A stretch of DNA of 64,000 bases, from contig DAOOIT010000003.1 in assembly GCA_035384565.1 (NCBI GenBank), positions 1 through 64,000 on the forward strand. Reading direction: 5' to 3'. Of the stretch, positions 16,616 through 26,413 are shown piece by piece; positions within the stretch are counted from its first letter, which is position 1, and each line of letters starts with the position of its first letter. Made by a program: the position numbers and the translations under genes. This DNA comes from Planctomycetota bacterium. GTDB taxonomy: Bacteria > Planctomycetota > PUPC01 > DSUN01. The notes beneath the pieces are model-generated. The model searched no databases, was not told where the DNA came from, and saw nothing but the letters and a program-made list of their open reading frames with translations.

Positions 16616-19600
16616 CTACCTCTTCGGCGGCGCGGCCTCACGGACCACGGCGCCGTCGGTTTCGCTCAATACGAGCAGGGAGAAGCGCTCCACGTTATCA
16701 ATCTCGTTGGTGCTGAGCGAGGCGTAGTCGAACCGCCCGCGGAGGTCGGTGTAGCCGTCCTTGTAGAACTTCACCTGGCCGTCCTGCATGCGGGCGTAGA
16801 TCTTCACGTAGACTTTGGGCAGGGGCTTGGCGCCCTGCTCGGTGGTGACCTTGACCTGGCCGTACGGCTCGATGACCTGGAGGGCCAGGGCGTTGGAGTA
16901 GTAGGCCTGCGCCTTGGTCATGCCGCCCGCGGTGATCTCGATCATGACGTTGCTGTTGTGGAACTTGGCGGGCAGGTCGAAGGTGAGCGTGGGCTTCGCG
17001 GGGTCGAGCTTCACCGTGGCCACCTCGTTCGGGCGGATGTAGGCGAACTGGCCGGTCTGGGCCTGCACGAAGGGGTTGCGCGAGAACAGCAGCTCGATGT
17101 CCATCAGGTAGTAGCGCACGAGGGCCTCGGAGAGGTTCTGGTAGTTGAGGGTGATCTTCCTGGCCTCGACCTTGAAGTCGAAGCTGCCCTCGGTGGCGGC
17201 GAGCGCGCCCTGCTGCTGGGCGTGGTCGTCCTTGTCCACCACCTTGGCGCCCTTGCCCTCGATCTCGTCGAGCTGGGCGATGACGTTGGCGAACGCCTGG
17301 CGCCAGCGGTCCACCGGGTGGTCGGCGTACTTGGCGGCGATGGCCCGGGCGGCCTTGGGCGCATCGCTGTAGAAATCCAGGTAGGCCGCGAAGTAGTCGT
17401 GCTGGAGCCTCGTGGCGAGCTTCGCGGCGTCCACGCGGCCGAAGAAGCCCAGCGCGTCCTCCACGCGGTCCTGGAGGAGCAGGTAGTAGGTCACGCTCAT
17501 CAGGTCGTTGTCGTCGAGCGTGGGCCGATAGGTGAGCACGCGGAGCAGGCGCAGGTACTGCTCGTAGAAGCGGTCGTTGAGAATCTTGCGCGTGCGGCCG
17601 AGGCGGTGGGCCCGGGCGTTGACGAGCGGCCAGTACTCCATGTGCTGGTAGCTCTTGCGCACCACAGGGTCGAGGGTCACGAGTTTGCAGTCAATGTAGG
17701 CGCCGCAGCGGGCCAGGAAGTCGTCGCAATGCTGGAGGAACTCGCGGGCGGCGGCGGGGTCGTCGTGCTTGAGGCTGTAGGACCAGAGGGTGTGGTTGTA
17801 CACGTGCCGCTGGGCGAGCACGGGCAGCAGGCGGGCGAAGAAGGCCGCGTCCTGAGCCCGCCAGGCGATGCGGTCCAGGTTCGTGCGGTCCAGGTTGTTC
17901 GCCTTCAGGTAGGCGAACACCTCGTCCTCGGTGCCGTTCTGGGAGATGTAGTCCCACGACGCCGTGTCTACCTTGCTGGGCTTCTCGACGACGTGGAGCG
18001 TGACGGGCTGGGCGAAGGCGATGAGCTTCTCGAGCCTGGCCACGTGCACGGGGTAGTGGGTGAAGTCGCCCGGGCCGGGGAAGTAGAAGTAGAACTCGAC
18101 GGTCTGGGTGTTGAAGGGCTGGAGGTCCATATGGAAGCTGCGGGTGTAGAGGCCGTTGTTGACGGGGATGGCGCCGCGGGGCACCTGGATGAGGACGTCG
18201 AGTTTCTGGGGCGAGGAGGTGGGGTTGGTGATGACCACGTTGCAGCCGTAGACCACGTGGGTGAGGAACTCGTCGGTGACGTACTTGTCGAAGCGCTCGT
18301 TGCCCTCCATGCGGTAGCGGTCGCCGTGGCGGAAGAAGTTCTGGCTCACGAGGATGGGGGTCTTCTCGTCGGCGAGGGCGGCGTCCTTGATCTCCTTGTG
18401 GAACACGACCATGGGGCTGGCGGCCCCGAGGGTGAAGCGGGCGCCCTCGGCGGCCGGCTTGTGCGGGCCGGCCTCGAACGGCAGGTCGAGCACGGCCAGG
18501 GCCAGCATCATCTCGGTGAAGCTGCGGCTGGCCTCGGCCAGGTGGCGCGAGAGGAACGGCCCCTTGCCGTCGTGGGCCGCGTAGTCGTTCCAGAAGGCGT
18601 TCACGGTGACGAGGCCCGCGTTCTGGTTCTCGATGGGCAGGTGGTAGTAGTTGTTCTCCACCCACTCCCTGGTCTGCTCGAGCTTGCGGAAGAGCTGGCG
18701 GACGGACTTGCGTCTGGCGTCGTCGCGCGCGTGGAAGGCCACTTCCTTGTCGGCCTCGCGCTCGACGGCGAGGTCTGCAAGCTCGACGGCATCGGCCTTC
18801 TTCAACTGGTCGCGGAACCGGGCGGCGTCCTTGCCATCGGCTGGGACCTCCCCGGCGGCCCGGTCGGCGCCGGCAATGCCGGGCGCGGGCTTGGCGGCGG
18901 GCGCGGGCGGCGGGGCGGCCGCGGGCTCGGCCGCGGCGCGCGTGGCGCCCGGCTGGGCCTGGCCCAGCTCGGCCAGCTTCTCGGCTCTCTCCTCCTTGAG
19001 GGCCTTGGCGCTCTCGCGCGCCTTGAGCACGCCCAACTCGTCGCTGGTCTCGAGCGCGCGGCCGCGGAGCGCCGTCCTGAACAGGTGGTTCAGGCGCTCG
19101 AGGTCGGGCGGGAGGAGGTCGAGCAGGTCCTTCACGTGGCGGGCGGTGTGGGGCGCCTCGCCGGCCAGGCGCTGGGCCAGCAGGATGCGTTCGACCACGT
19201 TGAGGCGGCCGAACGCCCACGGCTTGAGGTAGCCCGACAGGTCGCTGCCGAGCAGCCAGTGGTCGAGGAAGGTCTTGTCGCGCTTGTTGGCCAGGTAGGG
19301 CAGGATGACGGACTTGAAGAACTCGGGGTCCTTCTTCGAGAGGAAGAAGCTCAGCTCGTGGCAGGCGTACTTCGAGTAGAGTTCGCGCTTCTCTTCGGGC
19401 TTGAGCTTGGGCCAGCGGGTGACGAAGCCGAACTCGACGAGGTTCGGGTCGTTGCTGAGCGTGACGTAGAGGGCGTAGGCCTTGGCGAGGGTGTCGTAGG
19501 GCTGGAAGTCGCTCGTTGTGATGTCAGCCACGGCGAATTGGCCGCCCTGTGGCACTACGGTGATCTGCTTCTGCTCAGTGAAGTGCTTCTTGGGGTCGAG

Positions 19601-22600
19601 CGCGTCGGCGAGGCGCAGGTCGTTGAACTTCATCGGCGCCTCAGGCAGCGAGAGCTCGCGGTAGACCGTGTTGAGCGGGTCCACGGCCACGATGTGGACC
19701 TGGTGGTGGGGGCCGAGATCAGCGCGTTGGATCGTCACGATGCCCTTCTCGTCGGGGCGCAGGTTGGCCAGCACGGCTGCGGGCGCGCTCAGGAAGTCGA
19801 GCGTCGGGCTCACGCCGGCGGCCGCCTGGCGCTTCGCCAGGCCGCGACCGCCTGCGGACCTGGCGCCGCCGCCGAATGCGGCACGGCGCAGGTGTTCTTC
19901 GCCCTCCAGGGCCTCCTGCTGCTCGGTCTCGGTGGTGCGGATGGCCCAGGGGTTGAGCAGCAGACTGGGCCGGGCGAGCATGTTTCCCGGGTACTTTTTC
20001 GCGAGCTTGCGCTCGAGGATGTAGCGGTACTCGTCGCCGATGTCGCGGCCCGTGACGTAGAGCGACTCGGCCACGCCCTGGGTGGCGCGCGAGGGCTCGG
20101 CCAGCGGCACGCTCAGGAGGCCGAAGGCGTCGTACTCGGGCAGGTAGCGGGTGGCGAACACATGCACGCGAGCGAACTTCGTGGCGTTCTCGAGGGTGAC
20201 CTTCACGCTCTCGGCATCGGCGGCCACGGCGGCGATCTGGAGCGGCTTGGGGTTCACCACCTCGAGGTGGCGGCGGTCGCCGAGCACGTGGCCTTCGGCC
20301 ACCGCGCCGGGGGCGAGGCGAACGAGGATGCGTTCGTTCGCGCCTTTGAGCAACAGGTCGTAGTCGCCCGCGGGGAGGTCCTGAAGCTGAAGGAACCCGC
20401 CCTTGAGCGAGAGGGCGGCGAAGCGGTCCTCGACAAAGGTGTCGCCGCGGCGCTCCAGCAGCGACAGATCGGCGCGCTGCGGCTGCGCGGCCCCGGCCGT
20501 GTAGGGCACAAGCAGCGGCTCGCCGGCGCGGCCGTGCAGGCTGTCGGGGTAGCTGCGCCGCTCGCGCGTGAGGGGGAACGTGCGGGCCACGCCTTCCGGC
20601 CCCTGCGCGCGCACCCACTCGATGTCGGGCAGCGCGCCCAGCGTCACGCGGCCCTTCGCGTCGCTCTGGAGCGACACGTTCACCACGTCGCGGAAGTGCT
20701 TGTGCTTCAGCGTGAAGTGCACCGGGCGGTCGGGCTTGGGCTCGCCCGTCTTGCCCAGCACGTCGAGCACCCACTGCCCGCCCACGCGGCCGAGGAGCAG
20801 TTGCTCGATCTTGTCGCTGCGGTCAATCTCGTTCAGGCTGAACGCCTGATTCACCGCCAGGTCCATCTTCTTGTTCTGGCTGAGGTTCTGGACCTTGGCC
20901 TTGAGGGTGAACTGGATGGCGGCAAGGTTGTCGGGCACGGTGAACTCGTAAGTGGACTCGCGGTCCTCGAAGAGCTTGAAGTCGGGCACCTCCTTGGTGG
21001 TGTTCACGCCGTCGCGGTCGGTGGAGGTGATGACGAGGGCCGTGTCTTCAAGCACCGAGAGGGTGACGGGGATGCCGTTGAGCGTGAGGGCGGGGCGCAC
21101 GATGACGCCGGCCGTCTTGCGCTTGAGCAGGCTCTCGCGGTCCACGTAAATCCCGGCCGCGAGCTGGTAGTTTTCGGCCTGGTGCTGGAAGTGATCCAGG
21201 GTTGCGAAGGCGCCGTGGGTCAGGATGATGGGCTGGCGGCCTGGGGCATTGCTGAAGGGCACCGTGATCGTGCCGTCCTTGTCGGGCGTGTATCTTTGGC
21301 CGGCGAGCCACAGGGCGGCGTCGGGCAGCTTCTTGTTCGCCTCGTCGAGCACCGTGAAGACGTGGCCGGCGACGCCCGAGCGGACCAGGAAGCGCAGGCG
21401 GCCCTTCTGGATGAGGGCGCGGCTGCTCATGCCGTTGCCGATGAACTCGACCACGTAGACGCCGCGCGGCTTGAGCGAGGGGAAGTCGAAGTGGCGCTTC
21501 ACGCGCCGCAGGGCCGGGTCTTCGTACGTGTAAGTGTTTTCCTCGTTTGCGACTAGGCCGTCGAGGCTCACGGCTGTGTCTACCTCGCGCCCGTTGTCGC
21601 GGTAGTAGTTGAACGCGTTGATCTCGAAGACCTTCACGATGAGCGTCTTGACATTCTTCACCGCCAGGTCGAGGCCCACTGCCTCGTCGGGCGCGAAGAG
21701 GGTCTTGTTCGTGAACGCGAAATCAATATCCACCCGATCCTTGAGCGCCTGGTACTTCTCGGGCGGAAGCATGGCGTACCACTGCTCCATGTCGCCCAGG
21801 CCGTTGACGATCTTGGTCTCCGCGAACAGCTCCTTCAGGTAGATGTCGCTAATGTAAGGCTCGTAAGGCTTTATGGTGTCCTCAGTCAGGAAGTAGTGAG
21901 CCAGGTAGCTGCGAACGAGAGGCTCGTCATCACCGATCGGTGGCAGCAGGGTCACGTTCCGGTAGTCCGCCCCGCAGTTGACTGGGTACTGGCGGCTCTC
22001 CGCGAGGTCCATGAACTTCTGGTTGATGTAACCTACGGGGCGTGGGAGCTTTATGTAGGCCATGAAGCGGTCTTTGTCGTAGACGCCCTTGGCCCGGTCG
22101 TGGACGAGGCGACTGTAGAGCACGTGGGCGATGAGCGAGTTGTGCACGGGGGCGAGCCTGCTCACGAAGGCCCACAGGCGGTCGAGGTAGGCTTCGCGAG
22201 CCTTCTCATCGCGCTCCCAGTCTGCGTCTGGACCTGGCCAAAGCTTTGGTATGTAGGCATTTACGAAGTTCTGTTGGTTCAGCAGGTCGGGCTTGAGCTT
22301 CAGGCACTCTTCGAGCTGCGTGAGGAGCAGGTTGCGATGGATGGGGTGCGAGCCGAAGCCGCCGCTGTTCTGGTGGTTCAGGTCGTCCACGACCAGTTTG
22401 GGCAGGCTGGCGTGGTCGGGCCGCTGGAGGCGGGCGAGCAGTAAGCGTCGCTGGTCGGGGTTCAGGTCTGTGGCGATCAGCCAGTCCAGGGCAACGTCCT
22501 CAAAGCCGTCCAGGCTGTTGGGGTGGCGTGCGAACGCGGCCTGGATGAGCGCAGCACGGTCGAGGACCTTGGGGTCCAGCCCGGTGGGCAACTGGGGCTT

Positions 22601-22972
22601 CTGGCCGAGGATCTCACGCTGGTGGTTGAACTGGATGCCCAACCGCTGGCGGATGAACTCGAGGGATGCCTTCGGGTCCTTCTCGTACTTCAGAAGCGCT
22701 TGCCGGTTCTCGACTTCCATCACGCGATCGGTGCGGCCGTGGCGCTGGACCCACATGGGCAGCATGGCATCCACATCGGCCAGCTTCCCCGTGTTCTGGG
22801 CCTGGATGCAGTGGTAGTAGTAGTAGTCCTCGGTTCCCGGGATAAGCTGTTTGAGGGGCACCGTGCGGTCTTTCGCCAGGGCGAAATCCTCAGGGAACCC
22901 CACCTCGCCCGAGAGGCCCGCGGAACTCAGCCAGATCAGGCACGCAGACACCCCCACAGCCAGACGCCTCAT
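16616..22972 (-). CDS. giant secreted protein with macroglobulin-like features
   Basis: 2118 residues from ATG 22972, chosen over an upstream in-frame start because GAAGGAG lies 6 nt before it and a signal peptide follows (MRRLAVGVSACLIWLSSAG). Residues ~40-400 are helical. The segment LFAPDEAVGLDLAVKNV followed by LIVKVFEINAFNYYR, and RGVYVVEFIGNG after it, resemble the MG domains of bacterial alpha-2-macroglobulins, and beta-rich segments continue to ~1250. A Pro/Ala-rich linker (~1350-1400) separates a helical second half. No CxEQ thioester motif is seen, so a protease-trap function cannot be claimed. It is co-oriented with the kinase gene (140 nt upstream) and the beta-helix gene (15 nt downstream). 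I do not recognise a characterised homologue. Confidence 0.55.
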   Translation of the reverse strand: MRRLAVGVSACLIWLSSAGLSGEVGFPEDFALAKDRTVPLKQLIPGTEDYYYYHCIQAQNTGKLADVDAMLPMWVQRHGRTDRVMEVENRQALLKYEKDPKASLEFIRQRLGIQFNHQREILGQKPQLPTGLDPKVLDRAALIQAAFARHPNSLDGFEDVALDWLIATDLNPDQRRLLLARLQRPDHASLPKLVVDDLNHQNSGGFGSHPIHRNLLLTQLEECLKLKPDLLNQQNFVNAYIPKLWPGPDADWERDEKAREAYLDRLWAFVSRLAPVHNSLIAHVLYSRLVHDRAKGVYDKDRFMAYIKLPRPVGYINQKFMDLAESRQYPVNCGADYRNVTLLPPIGDDEPLVRSYLAHYFLTEDTIKPYEPYISDIYLKELFAETKIVNGLGDMEQWYAMLPPEKYQALKDRVDIDFAFTNKTLFAPDEAVGLDLAVKNVKTLIVKVFEINAFNYYRDNGREVDTAVSLDGLVANEENTYTYEDPALRRVKRHFDFPSLKPRGVYVVEFIGNGMSSRALIQKGRLRFLVRSGVAGHVFTVLDEANKKLPDAALWLAGQRYTPDKDGTITVPFSNAPGRQPIILTHGAFATLDHFQHQAENYQLAAGIYVDRESLLKRKTAGVIVRPALTLNGIPVTLSVLEDTALVITSTDRDGVNTTKEVPDFKLFEDRESTYEFTVPDNLAAIQFTLKAKVQNLSQNKKMDLAVNQAFSLNEIDRSDKIEQLLLGRVGGQWVLDVLGKTGEPKPDRPVHFTLKHKHFRDVVNVSLQSDAKGRVTLGALPDIEWVRAQGPEGVARTFPLTRERRSYPDSLHGRAGEPLLVPYTAGAAQPQRADLSLLERRGDTFVEDRFAALSLKGGFLQLQDLPAGDYDLLLKGANERILVRLAPGAVAEGHVLGDRRHLEVVNPKPLQIAAVAADAESVKVTLENATKFARVHVFATRYLPEYDAFGLLSVPLAEPSRATQGVAESLYVTGRDIGDEYRYILERKLAKKYPGNMLARPSLLLNPWAIRTTETEQQEALEGEEHLRRAAFGGGARSAGGRGLAKRQAAAGVSPTLDFLSAPAAVLANLRPDEKGIVTIQRADLGPHHQVHIVAVDPLNTVYRELSLPEAPMKFNDLRLADALDPKKHFTEQKQITVVPQGGQFAVADITTSDFQPYDTLAKAYALYVTLSNDPNLVEFGFVTRWPKLKPEEKRELYSKYACHELSFFLSKKDPEFFKSVILPYLANKRDKTFLDHWLLGSDLSGYLKPWAFGRLNVVERILLAQRLAGEAPHTARHVKDLLDLLPPDLERLNHLFRTALRGRALETSDELGVLKARESAKALKEERAEKLAELGQAQPGATRAAAEPAAAPPPAPAAKPAPGIAGADRAAGEVPADGKDAARFRDQLKKADAVELADLAVEREADKEVAFHARDDARRKSVRQLFRKLEQTREWVENNYYHLPIENQNAGLVTVNAFWNDYAAHDGKGPFLSRHLAEASRSFTEMMLALAVLDLPFEAGPHKPAAEGARFTLGAASPMVVFHKEIKDAALADEKTPILVSQNFFRHGDRYRMEGNERFDKYVTDEFLTHVVYGCNVVITNPTSSPQKLDVLIQVPRGAIPVNNGLYTRSFHMDLQPFNTQTVEFYFYFPGPGDFTHYPVHVARLEKLIAFAQPVTLHVVEKPSKVDTASWDYISQNGTEDEVFAYLKANNLDRTNLDRIAWRAQDAAFFARLLPVLAQRHVYNHTLWSYSLKHDDPAAAREFLQHCDDFLARCGAYIDCKLVTLDPVVRKSYQHMEYWPLVNARAHRLGRTRKILNDRFYEQYLRLLRVLTYRPTLDDNDLMSVTYYLLLQDRVEDALGFFGRVDAAKLATRLQHDYFAAYLDFYSDAPKAARAIAAKYADHPVDRWRQAFANVIAQLDEIEGKGAKVVDKDDHAQQQGALAATEGSFDFKVEARKITLNYQNLSEALVRYYLMDIELLFSRNPFVQAQTGQFAYIRPNEVATVKLDPAKPTLTFDLPAKFHNSNVMIEITAGGMTKAQAYYSNALALQVIEPYGQVKVTTEQGAKPLPKVYVKIYARMQDGQVKFYKDGYTDLRGRFDYASLSTNEIDNVERFSLLVLSETDGAVVREAAPPKR

Positions 22973-23112
22973 GGTGGGCTCCTTCAACAGGGGACAGACC
23001 AGCGCGGGGCGGCCAGCGCCCGGAGTCCGAGCGCGGCCGGCGCAAGTGCTCATAGCTCTTGGACGCACGCCGCGACGGGAAGTTCCGCGAGGCGCGGTCC
23101 TGCCACAACCCA

Positions 23113-24240
23113 TCAGCATCCCCGCAGCAGAAGGAACGCGGCGAGTGCGCCGCCGAGCAGCAACATGGCCGCCAGAATGGCGGCCGCCGGGACTCGCCGC
23201 CGTGGGCCGCCCGCCGCGGCTCGAACGACCTCAGGGGGGGGCGGCGGTGGCGGCGGACGCCTCGGGGGCCTCGGAGGCCGCGGCGCCTCGACGCCTCCGC
23301 CCAGAGCCTCGAGCACCTCGCGCGCCGATTGGAACCGCTCGGCCGGGTCTTTGCGGATGAGGCGGTCAATCGTCTGCCGCAGGGCGGCCGGCGCGTGCGG
23401 CGCCACCTCGTCGAGCGACGGGGCCTGCTCGTGCAGCAGCTTCGAGACCACCGCGCCCGAGGTCGGCGCGTCCACCGGCGATTGGCCGACGAGCGCGTGG
23501 TAGAACGTCGCCCCCAGCGAATAGAGGTCGCTGCGTGCATCGGCCGGCTCGCCCAGCGCCATCTCGGGCGGCATGTACAGCGGCGTGCCGAGACGCGCGC
23601 CCGGCATCGTCACGTCCACGTCCACCCCGCTGCGCTTGGCCAGGCCGAAGTCGGCCACCTTCACCTGGCCTTCGGTCGTCAGCAGGATGTTGACGGGCTT
23701 GATGTCCCGGTGCACGATGCCCAGGGCGTGGGCGGCGGCGAGGGCCGACGCCGTCTGGCGCATCAGGTCCATGGCCACCTCGGGCGGCAGGGTGGCCTCG
23801 CGCTTGAGACGGTCGCCGAGCGACTCGCCTTCGACGTACTCCATGGCGATGTAGTGGTGGCCTTCCTCCTCGCCGACCTCGAGCACCTGAATGACGTTGG
23901 GGTGGTTGATGGCGGCGGCGGCGCGGCCCTCGCGGCGGAAGCGCTCGACGAAGCTGGGGTCGCGCGTGAACTTGCTCGGCAGCACCTTCAGGGCGCACAG
24001 GAGGCTGCTCTTCGTGTGCCGAGCCTTGTAGACGGCCCCCATAGCCCCGCGGCCGATGAGTTCCAGAATCTCATAGGACCCCAGGCGGCCGCCCGGCCCC
24101 AGCACCGGCTTGGGGGCCAGAAGGTCGGCGCGCACGCGCAGCTTCACCCCGCACCCGGGGCACGACACGTAGCCGGCGCTCGGCGGCACGCACGCGAAGC
24201 GCTCGCCGCACCGGGCGCACTTGGCCTGCACGATGGCCAT
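23113..24240 (-). CDS. membrane-anchored Ser/Thr protein kinase with N-terminal zinc ribbon
   Basis: 375 residues. Residues 8-30 form a zinc ribbon (C8-x2-C11, C27-x2-C30). The kinase domain has the glycine loop IGRGAMGAVY (62-71), the ATP-anchoring K85, HRDIKPVN with H177-R-D179, DFG at 197-199, and a PPE activation-loop end, so all catalytic residues are present. A proline tract (PPPPPPPP) links to one C-terminal transmembrane helix (~352-372). The topology is an N-terminal cytoplasmic kinase with essentially no extracytoplasmic sensor. Planctomycetes carry many such PknB-type kinases; the target is unknown. It lies between two secreted-protein genes on the same strand. Confidence 0.95.
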   Translation of the reverse strand: MAIVQAKCARCGERFACVPPSAGYVSCPGCGVKLRVRADLLAPKPVLGPGGRLGSYEILELIGRGAMGAVYKARHTKSSLLCALKVLPSKFTRDPSFVERFRREGRAAAAINHPNVIQVLEVGEEEGHHYIAMEYVEGESLGDRLKREATLPPEVAMDLMRQTASALAAAHALGIVHRDIKPVNILLTTEGQVKVADFGLAKRSGVDVDVTMPGARLGTPLYMPPEMALGEPADARSDLYSLGATFYHALVGQSPVDAPTSGAVVSKLLHEQAPSLDEVAPHAPAALRQTIDRLIRKDPAERFQSAREVLEALGGGVEAPRPPRPPRRPPPPPPPPEVVRAAAGGPRRRVPAAAILAAMLLLGGALAAFLLLRGC

Positions 24241-24356
24241 AGGGCCGTGGTCTCCGATTCCCTGGTCGGCGCGGCCCTTCGATGCCGCGACACTGATCAT
24301 ACGAAAGCCGCCGACTTCCGCAAGGCGGGAGGCCCCTTCACCTCTCCTCCCGCGGC

Positions 24357-26333
24357 TCACTCGAAGAACAGGCCGTCGAGCCAGAGGGTGAACGGCGCCG
24401 GATTGGCGGCTCGGAACTGAAGGCCCACCCGCTCGACGGCGCCGAGGGAGCCTTCGCCTGCCGCCGCCCGCTGCCAGTGTGCATCGCCCGCCAGCGGGAT
24501 CGCGAGCAGCAGCCAGCCCTCACGGGCCTCATTGGGGTTCTCGGCGTGCTCGATGCGGTTGGCGTCGCCCACCGGCGCACAGGTCACATGGCCGCCGGGG
24601 CCGTAGAGCCGGAGCACGGGGTTGGCCCCCTTGAAGCCGAACACGCCCTCGATGCGGCGGCGGAGCCAGAAGGCGAGGCGGCTCTTGCTCCGCAGGTCGA
24701 GCGGCCTGTCGGGCGAGTAGAGCAGCTCGACCTCGCCGCCCGCGTACGGCTCGACGCGCGCCTCGAGCGAGAGACGGCCGACCAGGGCCTCGCAGGAGTC
24801 GCGGAACACGACCCGCGTGCCTTCGGGGGCGTGGAAGGACCAGCGGCCCGCCCTTGCCACGCCTGCGGCGGGCTGGCCCGCCGAGCCCTCGGTCGCGGCG
24901 TCTTCGGTCTCGCGGACCACGTACACATCCCGATAGGCCAGGCTGGCGCTGGCGCCGTTCGAGGCCGTGAGCGCCACGCGATAGAAGCCTGGCTTGGCGA
25001 ACACATGCTCGGCCACCGGCGCCGCGGCCTCCACGCCCGCGAGGTCCCACGCGAACGCGAGCGCGCGGCCCTCGGGGTCCCGGCTGCGCGAGGCATCGAA
25101 GACAAGCCTCTCGCCCGCGAGCGCGCGCGACGGGCCTTCGAGGCGCACGATGGGCGAGGCGGCGCGGCCCTCCGACCGGGTCAGGCGCGTGACGTTCTCG
25201 AAAAAGTCGGGATGCTCGTTCCCCTCCGACGCATTGCCCGCGAGGTGCACGAGGTCGGCGTGCTGGGCGTGGATGCCCCAGCGGTTGTGCTCCAGGCGGT
25301 TTCCGTCGAGGAGCCAGTGGAAGGTCCGCCAGGTGCGGCCCTGCGAGGCCACGTCCCCGCGGAGCGCGATGCCCGCGCCGTTGTTGTGGTGGCAGTGGTT
25401 GCCGCGGGCCACGCAATGGCTGGCGGGCGCGCCCACGAACACGATGCCGCCGTGGCCGAAGAGCTTCTCGGGCGCGTTGTGCGGGCCGTCGGGGCAGCCG
25501 TTGTAGGCGGCCTCGTTGCCTTCGAGCAACGTGTCGTCGGAGCCCGCGAGCCAGAAGCCGTGCGAGCAGTGGTTGGCCTTGTTGCGCAGGTAGGCGTTGC
25601 CGGGATTCCAGGCCTCGAAGCCGTTGTTGTTGGCCCACGAGCAGTCGTTCTCGATGAACACGTTGCCCGTGCAGGTCCAGCCGTTGAGGCAGCGCAGGAA
25701 GATGCCGTCGCCGCCGTGGGTCACGTCGTTGCCCACGAAGTGGTTGTGGTCGGACCCGCTCTCGAGGAGCACGCCGGCCGAGTCGCGGGCGTGGACCTCG
25801 CCCGGGTCAATGCGCAGGCCCCACGAGAGATCGTTGTCGGTCACCACGTTGCGGCAGCTCGTCCAGAGCTTGAGGCAGACGTTCGAGCAGTGCGAGAAGG
25901 CGTTGCCGGCGATCCGGTTGCCGTCGCAGCCTTCGAGGTCGAGGCCGTTCCACACCCGCTGGGCGGTGTTGCGGCGCAGCACGCTGTGCGTCAGGCGGGT
26001 GAGCACGAGGCCGCCGAGGCGGCGCTCGACGTTCCAGCCCGCGGCCGGGTCGGTGAAGTTGTCCGAGAAATCGCAGTCCTCGATGAGCCAGCCCGAGCCG
26101 TCGCTCGCGGCGAGGCCGATGCGGAAGCCGCGCACCTTCAGGCGGCGCAGCGTCACGCCCGAACAGCCCTTGGCCACGACGCCCGTGCCTTGGAACGACT
26201 CGGGCTCGCCCGCGCGGCCCGGCCCGGCGAGCGTCGCCCCGTTGCCGTCAATGGTCACGCCGCTTGCGGCGATGACGAGCGGCTCGCCGAGCACGGCCCC
26301 CCGCGGCAGAACCGTGTCCTGGGTGATTCGCAC
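24357..26333 (-). CDS. NosD-like parallel beta-helix protein with PKD domain
   Basis: 658 residues; GTG start at 26333 with GAGGAGA six nt upstream (the nearby ATG is out of frame). Residues ~20-400 are beta-helix rungs of the NosD/CASH type: SGVTIDGNGATL, LIEDCDFSDNF, NRIAGNAFSHCSN, NHFVGNDVTHGGDGIFL, TLLEGNEAAYNG, GNHCHHNNGAGIAL. Residues ~405-490 are a PKD domain (VFDASRSRDPEGRALAFAWDL, FYRVALTASNG). The C-terminal ~150 residues look like a jelly roll. No signal peptide is visible at this start, unusual for the fold, so the protein is either cytoplasmic, exported another way, or the start is further upstream. It probably binds or processes a polysaccharide. Confidence 0.8.
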   Translation of the reverse strand: MRITQDTVLPRGAVLGEPLVIAASGVTIDGNGATLAGPGRAGEPESFQGTGVVAKGCSGVTLRRLKVRGFRIGLAASDGSGWLIEDCDFSDNFTDPAAGWNVERRLGGLVLTRLTHSVLRRNTAQRVWNGLDLEGCDGNRIAGNAFSHCSNVCLKLWTSCRNVVTDNDLSWGLRIDPGEVHARDSAGVLLESGSDHNHFVGNDVTHGGDGIFLRCLNGWTCTGNVFIENDCSWANNNGFEAWNPGNAYLRNKANHCSHGFWLAGSDDTLLEGNEAAYNGCPDGPHNAPEKLFGHGGIVFVGAPASHCVARGNHCHHNNGAGIALRGDVASQGRTWRTFHWLLDGNRLEHNRWGIHAQHADLVHLAGNASEGNEHPDFFENVTRLTRSEGRAASPIVRLEGPSRALAGERLVFDASRSRDPEGRALAFAWDLAGVEAAAPVAEHVFAKPGFYRVALTASNGASASLAYRDVYVVRETEDAATEGSAGQPAAGVARAGRWSFHAPEGTRVVFRDSCEALVGRLSLEARVEPYAGGEVELLYSPDRPLDLRSKSRLAFWLRRRIEGVFGFKGANPVLRLYGPGGHVTCAPVGDANRIEHAENPNEAREGWLLLAIPLAGDAHWQRAAAGEGSLGAVERVGLQFRAANPAPFTLWLDGLFFE

Positions 26334-26376
26334 GCATTCTCTCCTCAAATGCCTCCCGTGTGAGCCCACCCTTGCG

Positions 26377-26382
26377 TATAAT
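26377..26382 (+). promoter_or_regulatory. -10 element TATAAT between divergent genes
   Basis: TATAAT at 26377-26382, 31 nt before the UroD-like start. It sits in the palindrome GTATAATAC, so the opposite strand reads TATTAT at 26383-26378 for the beta-helix gene. No clear -35 is seen on either strand. Confidence 0.5.
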
Positions 26383-26413
26383 ACACGAGAACGCCGTCGC
26401 CTGCGAGAGCGCC

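Noticed and set aside
14210..21556. 2448-codon open frame on the plus strand
   Set aside because: It runs antisense to the beta-helix and giant secreted-protein genes, which have signal peptides, ribosome sites and recognisable folds. The frame is open only because of high third-position G+C.
16616..22972. Functional thioester alpha-2-macroglobulin
   Set aside because: No CxEQ thioester motif was found in the translation.
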